DNA of 64,000 nt from positions 372,001 to 436,000 of the forward strand of contig OY763072.1 in assembly GCA_963666865.1 (NCBI GenBank), in the 5' to 3' direction. The position numbers were made by a program, and so were the translations under genes. Below, piece after piece: positions 50,399 to 56,564 of the stretch. Below the pieces are notes generated by a model, which did no database searches, was not told where the DNA came from, and saw nothing but the letters and a program-made list of their open reading frames with translations. Positions within the stretch are counted from its first letter, which is position 1. Each line of letters begins with the position of its first letter. The DNA comes from Bin87 sp963666865 (GTDB lineage Bacteria; Chloroflexota; Dehalococcoidia; Lucifugimonadales; UBA3495).

Positions 50399-51399
50399 CG
50401 GCGCCCACCCCAGCAGGCAACCGCATCATCAGTTCTTATTGCGCACGTGTAGAAGGGGCCGGCGCTGATTGCAGTAAAAGACCCTGATGGGGCTGCCAGT
50501 TTTCCGTCTTCGTTATCACCCCAACATTCAATGGATTCATCCGTTCTGATGCCACAATTGTGACGTACTCCAGCGGTAATCGCAATGAAACGCCCATTGG
50601 GAGAAGCGGTCTGTCCGTCCTCACTATATCCCCAACAGGCAACGGTACTATCAACGCGAATGCCGCAAGCATGGCGCTTTCCCATACTTACGGATATAAA
50701 CTTTCCGTCGGGCGGAGAAGATTGCCCGTAATCATTGTTGCCCCAACGGTTGCCGCCCCAACGGTGAGATCGATGAAGCCATAATGTTGCTTGCGGAGAA
50801 TCTTCCCCGTAATCATTGTGACTCCAACAGTCAACGGTATCGTCAGCCCGTATCCCGCACATCGTGCCTTCGTAGTCGCTCAGCGACTTGAACGCCCCGG
50901 CTCCTGAAATGGCTTGCGGCGCCACACCCTCCAACCAATGCAATCCGTCTCTCCAGCAAATAACGGTTCCGTCAAATTTCAGCGCGCATCCCAAAGGCAC
51001 GCCTGGATTGTCACCAACTACCACTTGCTTGAAAGAACCTGGCGGAGGCGAAAAGCCGTCGGAGGCATAATCGTACCCTTTGTGCCACCAGCAGCTGATC
51101 GAACCGTCTTGTCTGATGCCGCACGTTCTATGATCTCCGGTTTCGACGGACTTGAAGCGGCCATTGGGGATTTGTCCCCACATACCCTTGAACCCGTCTA
51201 ATTCCCCCCAGCATTGGACGGTGTCGTCTGAACGCACGCCACAAGCGGAACCCCATGCCGCGCTGACGGATTTGAACGGACCATCAGGCGGTTTGGTGGG
51301 GCTTGTTTTATGGCCGACGATGGCAATTGCTATTAGACCAAAGCCGATGACTACGCCAATCAGGATTCCGATAGCGAGTAAAGCCGCGCGTCTATTCAT
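50395..51399 (-). CDS. RCC1/BLIP-II-like repeat protein, membrane-anchored
   Basis: 334 residues. One N-terminal helix (ALLAIGILIGVVIGFGLIAI), then about six RCC1-type propeller blades each with a C...C pair: WGSACGVRSDDTVQCWG, GDHRTCGIRQDGSISCWW, GTMCGIRADDTVDCWSHNDY, RHACGIRVDSTVACWGYSED, HNCGIRTDESIECWGDNEDG and YTCAIRTDDAVACWGG. The Cys pairs would form disulfides, so the domain is extracytoplasmic. Convergent with and overlapping the pentapeptide gene. Confidence 0.88.
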   Translation of the reverse strand: MNRRAALLAIGILIGVVIGFGLIAIAIVGHKTSPTKPPDGPFKSVSAAWGSACGVRSDDTVQCWGELDGFKGMWGQIPNGRFKSVETGDHRTCGIRQDGSISCWWHKGYDYASDGFSPPPGSFKQVVVGDNPGVPLGCALKFDGTVICWRDGLHWLEGVAPQAISGAGAFKSLSDYEGTMCGIRADDTVDCWSHNDYGEDSPQATLWLHRSHRWGGNRWGNNDYGQSSPPDGKFISVSMGKRHACGIRVDSTVACWGYSEDGQTASPNGRFIAITAGVRHNCGIRTDESIECWGDNEDGKLAAPSGSFTAISAGPFYTCAIRTDDAVACWGGRR

Positions 51400-51419
51400 A
51401 GGTTCATCTCATAAATATG

Positions 51420-51475
51420 GTGGGCACCTTCTACGCCATCCACGCCGACGAGATCCGGGCGGCGCTGGAGGAGAT
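51420..51475 (+). pseudogene. copy of the protease 3' end
   Basis: 56 bp, nearly identical (one mismatch) to 49238-49293, the region coding VGTFYAIHADEIRAAL of the serine protease. The copy lies 2182 bp downstream, just outside the start of the RCC1 gene, and ends exactly at the stop codon of the Fic gene. It has no start of its own. Confidence 0.95.
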
Positions 51476-52650
51476 CAGAAATCGCGAAAGTCCGGCTCCT
51501 CAGCAATAGCGTTGAGGATGCCCTGGGCGACGTACACTTGCGTGGCGCCCCTTCGTTCTACCTCAGTCAGAATGCCCATATCTACCAGGCGGGCGATGTG
51601 GCTTCGCGCTGATTGATGGGAGCTTCCCAGCAATCTTTGAGCACGCCGCCCGGTAATGTAGGGCAGTTCAAACAGAGCGTCAATTAACTGAAATGCAGAG
51701 CCGGCGGTTCTATGTCCGCTTACTTTCTGCTGAAAATCCGAGCGGATTGCCAGCAACTTCTCCACACGGCCAAGAGCGTCATCGGCAACAGTAGCGATGG
51801 CTGCCAGAAAAAATTGCAGCCACTGGTCCCACTCGCCGCGCAGACTAACGCTCAACAGCAGGTCCAAATACTCCTGACGGTATGCAAAGAAATAGTCGCT
51901 TAGGTATAGCCAGGGATGCCTTAAATATCCCCTCTCACACAGCAGCAGGGTTATCAGCAACCGCCCGGTCCGCCCGTTGCCGTCTTCAAAAGGGTGAATA
52001 GCCTCGAACTGGTAGTGAATCAAGGCCAGTTGCGCCAGCAGGGGAATATTACAGTTGGAATGTAAAAACTGTTCAAATTCGTACAGCGCTGGCAGCATCT
52101 CAGCGGGAGGAGGCGGAACGTAACGCGCGTATTGAATGCCACGCCGGCCGCTGCCGATGATGACCTGGTTGGTGCGGAATTCTCCCGGCCGGCGTTCACT
52201 GCCGCGCACACCGGACATCAGCACTTGATGCACTTCGCGGAGCAGCCGCAAGCTCATCGGCAACTGCCCCAATCGCTCCAGACCAAACTGCAATGCCCGG
52301 ACGTGATTGTCCACTTCCTCGGCGTCGTCCCGGTCTCTGGCTACGCCGTCGAGCTGGTACTGGTAAAGCTCGGCGATGGTGGAGGTTGTGCCTTCAATGC
52401 CGCTTGACGCCACCGCCTCACGGGTGGCCATGGGGCGAATTAGCAGGTAAGGATTGGGCAAAGCGGCGGCGCGTCCGTTCAGCTCGCTCAACGCCCGGTC
52501 GGCTTCGGAGAGCAGGGCGACGGTCTCGCCATTCCAGGCGATGGCCGGCGGCAACGGGTTTGGCACAAAAGCCGGCCAGTATTTCCCGTCCAGCGTATCG
52601 GCGGCAACCAGCCGGCCGGGACTGGCTTCGGTAAAGTCCCTTTCCTGCAC
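51475..52650 (-). CDS. Fic-domain protein (AMPylase-type)
   Basis: 391 residues. Fic motif HPFEDGNGRTGR at residues 219-230; inhibitory helix motif SSGIEG at 82-87 (S..xE(G/N)), so a class with N-terminal autoinhibition. N-terminal PNPYLLIRPMATREAVASS is of the Fic_N type; C-terminal winged-helix region (about 330-391) ends HIARLVDMGILTEVERRGAT. It would transfer AMP to a Ser, Thr or Tyr. Start GTG 52650; the ORF shows no strong ribosome site. Its upstream region has clustered TGTAA motifs. Confidence 0.93.
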   Translation of the reverse strand: MQERDFTEASPGRLVAADTLDGKYWPAFVPNPLPPAIAWNGETVALLSEADRALSELNGRAAALPNPYLLIRPMATREAVASSGIEGTTSTIAELYQYQLDGVARDRDDAEEVDNHVRALQFGLERLGQLPMSLRLLREVHQVLMSGVRGSERRPGEFRTNQVIIGSGRRGIQYARYVPPPPAEMLPALYEFEQFLHSNCNIPLLAQLALIHYQFEAIHPFEDGNGRTGRLLITLLLCERGYLRHPWLYLSDYFFAYRQEYLDLLLSVSLRGEWDQWLQFFLAAIATVADDALGRVEKLLAIRSDFQQKVSGHRTAGSAFQLIDALFELPYITGRRAQRLLGSSHQSARSHIARLVDMGILTEVERRGATQVYVAQGILNAIAEEPDFRDF

Positions 52651-52694
52651 GGTTGCCGGTCCTCGTGTCCTCTAAATCACGCCGCTCTGACTCT

Positions 52695-52830
52695 GATGTA
52701 AAGAATGTTACATCTATCCTGCAACGATGTAAATAAACTCCCAAATCATTACATAGCGCCGAGGGTAATGCAAGTTTCCTTACATTATCGTTGGGTAAAT
52801 GTAATGTTCTGCCTTTATCTTTACATCAGT
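52695..52830. promoter_or_regulatory. AT-rich region with clustered TGTAA half-sites
   Basis: A 20-bp palindrome GATGTAA-AGAATG-TTACATC at 52695-52714, and at least five more copies of TGTAA/TTACA (near 52727, 52748, 52779, 52799, 52820) between the Fic start (52650) and the DinB-like gene end. Base composition is far more AT-rich than the flanks. A multi-site operator for Fic is likely; the regulator is unknown. A TGTAA-type core is generic for several families. Confidence 0.5.
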
Positions 52831-52855
52831 CCGTGGTATGCAACCGCCGCCGCCT

Positions 52856-53710
52856 CTAAAACCCCACCATCCACCTGGCGAACCTGCCCAGCAGATCGCC
52901 CGATCCCGTTGTCGGCAATCGCCCGGCGGCTACTGCCGCGTCCAGGTCCAGGCGCCCGTAGGCCAGCAACAGGTAGGTGTTGGCGTCGCAGTCCACCGTC
53001 AGGTCAATGGGACCGTCGTGCCGGCCGATGCCCACTTGCGCGCCGTCTGATGGGGACACCAGCACGTCCATTGGAGCGGCGTCGGTGAGGGCGAAACGGT
53101 AGCGCACTGGGTCCGTTGGCGGGTCGTCGCCGGGGTTGTAGGCGGCGCGGAGCCAGCGGGCGGACATCCCCAGCAGCACGGGCACGGCGTCGGGATGCAG
53201 GGCGGCGTTGGCATCGAAGGCGCTGCGGATGTCCCAGTCGTGGACGGCCAGTTCCTGGATGCGCTGGCTCACGTATTCGCGGGCGGTCATGGCGCCGCGG
53301 CGAGGATGCCAGCAGGCGCAGTTCCAGTCGTCGCCGCTGAACCCGTCCAGCAGTTGGTGCAGTTCCCGGTAGTGCCGCCCGAAGGTCATCAGCAGGTCGG
53401 CGCCCAGGGATTGGGCATAGGCTATGTCGGCGTCGGCGTTGGCGGCGGACATGGCCATATTGTCCGTGGGCGGGGTGAAGCCGGCCGGCGGGGCAGAGTC
53501 GCCGTTGCGTCCTCGCGTCATGCTGGCGATCTGCCGCTCGGCGCGGTTGGTCAGATGGCCGGCCACGTCGCGCACCGTCCAGGCATCGCAGGCCGATTGC
53601 CGGGCCATATCATCGTTGGACAAGTTGCTCAAGAACTCGTACAACCCTCTGGCCAACGTGCCGATGACGGCGATTTCATTGCGGATGGCGGTTTCGTCTA
53701 TGATGGTCAT
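52856..53710 (-). CDS. DinB/maleylpyruvate-isomerase-like protein, paralogue A
   Basis: 284 residues. TVRDVAGHLTNRAERQIAS with the first metal His, then HPRRGAMTAREYVSQRIQEL and AVHDWDIRSAFDANAAL with the second His, a pattern of the TIGR03083-type (mycothiol-dependent-like) metalloproteins. Residues 175-284 hold a smaller domain VRYRFALTDAAPMDVLVSPS ending FARWMVGF. Thiol-transfer or hydrolase role by homology; the true cofactor is unknown. Paralogue of the next gene, 55 bp away with a family-B hairpin between them. Confidence 0.85.
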   Translation of the reverse strand: MTIIDETAIRNEIAVIGTLARGLYEFLSNLSNDDMARQSACDAWTVRDVAGHLTNRAERQIASMTRGRNGDSAPPAGFTPPTDNMAMSAANADADIAYAQSLGADLLMTFGRHYRELHQLLDGFSGDDWNCACWHPRRGAMTAREYVSQRIQELAVHDWDIRSAFDANAALHPDAVPVLLGMSARWLRAAYNPGDDPPTDPVRYRFALTDAAPMDVLVSPSDGAQVGIGRHDGPIDLTVDCDANTYLLLAYGRLDLDAAVAAGRLPTTGSGDLLGRFARWMVGF

Positions 53711-53730
53711 GGCATCTCATACCGGAGGGA

Positions 53731-53759
53731 GTGGATTCCGGCTTTCGCCGGAATGACGA
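53731..53759. repeat. family-B hairpin between two paralogues
   Basis: GTGGATTCCGGCTTTCGCCG + GAATGACGAG, one full hairpin. Confidence 0.88.
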
Positions 53760-53765
53760 GGATTG

Positions 53766-54620
53766 CTACAGTCCGCCGAACCAGCGGCCCAGGTTGCGGA
53801 GGCTGACGTGGGCGATGGTGTCGGGAGTTTGGGAGACACGGATGCGTCCGGCCCGCTTGGCCACGTTCCAGTCCACCCGGTTGTACAGGCAGAGCAGGTA
53901 GGCGTTGGCGTCGGCGCGGACGGTAAGCTCGGGTTGCCGATCCGGGGAGCATTCGGATACGGTGTAGGCGTCGCCCGTCACCACCACGTCATGCCGCAGC
54001 GTCGCTCCCTCCGGACCGCCGCCAATATCGAAGCGGTACACCGCCGGCGTGGTCAACGGCGCGGAGGGCCGGAAGCAGAGCTGGTACCACATCTCCGACG
54101 CCGGCAGCAGGGCGACGATCCCCTCCGGATCCAGATCGCCCTGACCCGTGTCGCCGGCGCGCATGTCCCAGTCGTGGATGACCAGTTCCTGGATGCGCAG
54201 GTCAACGTAGCTGCTGGCGGAAATGGTGCCCCGGCGACGGTGCCAGCAGCCGACGGACCAGTCGGTCCACCCCTGCAACATCTCGTCCAGTTCCTCGTAC
54301 CAGTCCTTGAGGTTGTCCAGCAGGTCGTCGCCCCACTCGTTGCGCGTCTGCACGTTGCTGGTGGCGTTGGCCTGCTGCACCTGGTCCGGTGATGCCACGA
54401 GAGTTTCTCCCTCGGGCGGGCCGCCCTCACCGGCCAGGCCGCGCAGCATGGCCTCCCGCTGGCGCACGGCGCCGCCGGCCAGGTGGGCGGCGACCGTTCC
54501 CACGTCCCACTCGGAGCAGGCGGACGGGGCGTTCAGGGCTTCGGCAGGGCTTTCGGAAAGGCGGCGGTGAATATCTCCGGCCAGCCGTTTGATGAGGGCG
54601 ACTCTGGCAGCTACGTCCAT
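53766..54620 (-). CDS. DinB/maleylpyruvate-isomerase-like protein, paralogue B
   Basis: 284 residues, the same length and layout as the adjacent paralogue: WDVGTVAAHLAGGAVRQREA (His), RRRGTISASSYVDLRIQELV then IHDWDMRAGDTGQ (His), VYRFDIGGGPEGATLRHDVV and a C-terminal VSLRNLGRWFGG. It starts MDVAARVALIKRLAGDIHRR. Tandem duplicate of the gene at 52856; activity inferred only from the family. Confidence 0.85.
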   Translation of the reverse strand: MDVAARVALIKRLAGDIHRRLSESPAEALNAPSACSEWDVGTVAAHLAGGAVRQREAMLRGLAGEGGPPEGETLVASPDQVQQANATSNVQTRNEWGDDLLDNLKDWYEELDEMLQGWTDWSVGCWHRRRGTISASSYVDLRIQELVIHDWDMRAGDTGQGDLDPEGIVALLPASEMWYQLCFRPSAPLTTPAVYRFDIGGGPEGATLRHDVVVTGDAYTVSECSPDRQPELTVRADANAYLLCLYNRVDWNVAKRAGRIRVSQTPDTIAHVSLRNLGRWFGGL

Positions 54621-54687
54621 GGGGTTTTGCCTCCGGGAAAAAGGAATAGAGCAACAAAGCGGGGGTAGTGTACCACTTCCGGGAATC

Positions 54688-54796
54688 GTCAGAATCAGGA
54701 TTGACCGGATTGAAGGATTTTCAGGATTGGATATTCTTCTCCGGCGAGTGGCTCCAATCCTGTAAATCCTCTAATCCCGAAAATCCTGATTCTGAC
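54688..54796. repeat. 109-bp inverted-repeat element, GTCAGAATCAGGATT arms
   Basis: Perfect 15-bp arms at 54688-54702 and 54782-54796. Same type as the 1796-1889 element, one arm base different (G to T) with the compensating change in the other arm. Flanks 54803-54860 hold nothing else. Confidence 0.85.
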
Positions 54797-54859
54797 AAAA
54801 TGAGAACAGCGCGGCGGGGTTGCCACGCTGCGAAGGCGATGAATGGTGTAGCCGGTGGT

Positions 54860-55543
54860 TTACCAGGTCATACGCCGGCGGTGCATCAGGATCGACCCGC
54901 CGATGACCGCCAGCAGGATGCCAGCCACGATGGTCAGGCCGGGCAGGACCGGCACGCCGCCGTAGGCCCAGGAGTTGACATACCCCCGCGGGGAATGCGC
55001 CGGCGTCAGTCCCAGCCGGTCCGCATCGGGAACGGTAAGGTCGGTGGTAACCGTATCGTGGTCGGTGGCGGCGGTAGTGACAGTGTCCCGGGAAGGGACG
55101 GGCAGCTTGGCGAAACTGAGGTGCAACTGGCTCGTCTGGCCGTCGCCGCTGAAAAGCGCCCACTGGATGGCCTGCACATTGCCGTCGTGTCCCAAAAGCC
55201 AAAATGTGATGACGTCGGCGTCGGGAAGCGCGCTGAGATTCCCCTGGCGGGGAGCCACTTTGAGGCCGCTGTAACGGCCGTCCGGCCCGATGGATACGGG
55301 GTCGCTGACGTAGCCCCGCTCACAGCCGGCTAGGCAGGCCACCAGGGACACCCCCTCCGGAACGATGCGGCTGTTGGCGAAAGCGTGTCCCTCGAAGGCT
55401 TGCCAATTGCTTCCTACGTTGGATGCGGCGGGCTCGTCGGGACCCGCGCCCAGGGCCGCCAGCATGGTGGCGAGCAACAGGACAACGGCGGTCAGCGTCA
55501 GGGCCGTCCGTGGGGTGGGGCGACGCGAGGAGGTGCGATTCAT
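54860..55543 (-). CDS. secreted protein with C-terminal membrane anchor
   Basis: 227 residues. Signal sequence ALTLTAVVLLLATMLAALGA, then a beta-rich domain FEGHAFANSRIVPEGVSLVA and GPDGRYSGLKVAPRQGNLSA, then a Thr/Asp-rich stalk and C-terminal helix VPVLPGLTIVAGILLAVIGG + SILMHRRR. The domain shares the pattern 'G.A......VPEGT.VVA...G' with the collagen-like protein at 55746. ATG 55543 is chosen, with GGGAG upstream, over 55579. Probable cell-surface protein; function unknown. Confidence 0.75.
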   Translation of the reverse strand: MNRTSSRRPTPRTALTLTAVVLLLATMLAALGAGPDEPAASNVGSNWQAFEGHAFANSRIVPEGVSLVACLAGCERGYVSDPVSIGPDGRYSGLKVAPRQGNLSALPDADVITFWLLGHDGNVQAIQWALFSGDGQTSQLHLSFAKLPVPSRDTVTTAATDHDTVTTDLTVPDADRLGLTPAHSPRGYVNSWAYGGVPVLPGLTIVAGILLAVIGGSILMHRRRMTW

Positions 55544-55652
55544 GGCCGTGCTCCCAAATCGATAGTGCTTCCAGTGCAAGGAATCCTATCCCACCCCGGT
55601 GTGTGTCGGCATTGGGAAGGGAGTGCGGGTTTGGCGTATTTTGGGCATGAAG

Positions 55653-55685
55653 AGGCCCCCGCCGGACGAACCGGCGGGGGCCTTT
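55653..55685 (-). terminator. strong hairpin, likely terminator of the collagen-like gene
   Basis: AGGCCCCCGCCGG, loop ACGAA, CCGGCGGGGGCCT: 13-bp perfect stem. No long T-run on either side, so strand is uncertain. Confidence 0.55.
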
Positions 55686-55686
55686 C

Positions 55687-55723
55687 GTAGGGGCGAATCC
55701 GCCTCAGGCGGATTCGCCCCTAC
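55687..55723. repeat. family-A palindrome with longer centre
   Basis: GTAGGGGCGAATCCGCCTC / complement; the whole 37 bp is an inverted repeat with a central A. It sits directly next to the terminator hairpin and 22 bp after the end of the collagen-like gene. Confidence 0.9.
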
Positions 55724-55745
55724 CCTTGCGGTTCACCCGCGCTTA

Positions 55746-56456
55746 TTATGCGGTGCGGCGGCCCATGATGATGGCTACCACCCCGATGACCGCGGCCACG
55801 ATGGCCACGATGAGGGCGATGATGCCCATGGAACCACCACCGCCGGCAGCGGCGGGGCCAGGCTGACCCTGCGGACCCGGAGGGCCCTGGGGGCCTTGCG
55901 GGCCTTCGGGACCCTGCGCGCCCTGGGCGCCGTCAGCGCCGGCGGGGCCAGCGGGGCCTTGCGAGCCGGCGGGACCCGGTTCGCCCATGGCGCCGTCAGC
56001 GCCGGCGGGACCGGGGACGCCCGGAGAGCCGGCGGGACCGGCGGGACCCATTTCGCCTCTCATGCCTTCCGCCCCTTCGGGAGCCAGGTCGGCGTTGAGG
56101 ACCAGGATCTGACGCGCACCGCTCATCAGCTCCACCTCGGACCCCATTCCTTCGATCTCCGCCATGCGGGAACCGATCATGAAGGTGACCGTTGCGCTTT
56201 CGGCAAGCCCCAGTTGGAGGTTCCGAAACTCGCCGCCTCCCATAACCTCGGCGGAACCAAGCTTCTGGTCACCGGCCATGGCGACCACCATGGTTCCCTC
56301 GGGAACGGGCAGGCCGTCGGCCATGGCAGTACCGTGGATGATAGCGGGTGGCACGTTGACGCTGGTTTCGCCGCCTTGCGCGGCGACCAAGCCCAGGGGC
56401 AAGGCCAGCAGCAGGGCCACTAAAGCCACCGCCGCCATTGCTCCAAATCTCTTCAT
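55746..56456 (-). CDS. collagen-like surface protein
   Basis: 236 residues. Signal peptide AAVALVALLLALPLGLVAAQ, then a beta-rich domain (IIHGTAMADGLPVPEGTMVV, RQILVLNADLAPEG), then about 25 Gly-X-Y triplets (GPAGPAGSPGVPGPAGADGA and on to GPQGPPGPQGQPGPA), then a Gly-rich link and C-terminal helix SMGIIALIVAIVAAVIGVVA + IIMGRRT. The triplets form a triple helix in bacterial collagens, so trimeric stalks are likely. ATG 56456 is preferred to GTG 56459, with AGGAGC upstream. Confidence 0.9.
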   Translation of the reverse strand: MKRFGAMAAVALVALLLALPLGLVAAQGGETSVNVPPAIIHGTAMADGLPVPEGTMVVAMAGDQKLGSAEVMGGGEFRNLQLGLAESATVTFMIGSRMAEIEGMGSEVELMSGARQILVLNADLAPEGAEGMRGEMGPAGPAGSPGVPGPAGADGAMGEPGPAGSQGPAGPAGADGAQGAQGPEGPQGPQGPPGPQGQPGPAAAGGGGSMGIIALIVAIVAAVIGVVAIIMGRRTA

Positions 56457-56492
56457 CACTTTTGCTCCTGCTTTGTCGGGTTAGGTTGTCTG

Positions 56493-56520
56493 GTAGGGGC
56501 GACCGGCCGGTCGCCCCTAC
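56493..56520. repeat. family-A palindrome with CCGGCCGG centre
   Basis: GTAGGGGCGACCGGCCGGTC + GCCCCTAC, self-complementary, followed within 20 bp by a partial copy (GACGCCCCTACGGG at about 56534). Confidence 0.9.
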
Positions 56521-56564
56521 GGGTTATGACCGGACGCCCCTACGGGTTGGCGTTTGCGCTCCGA

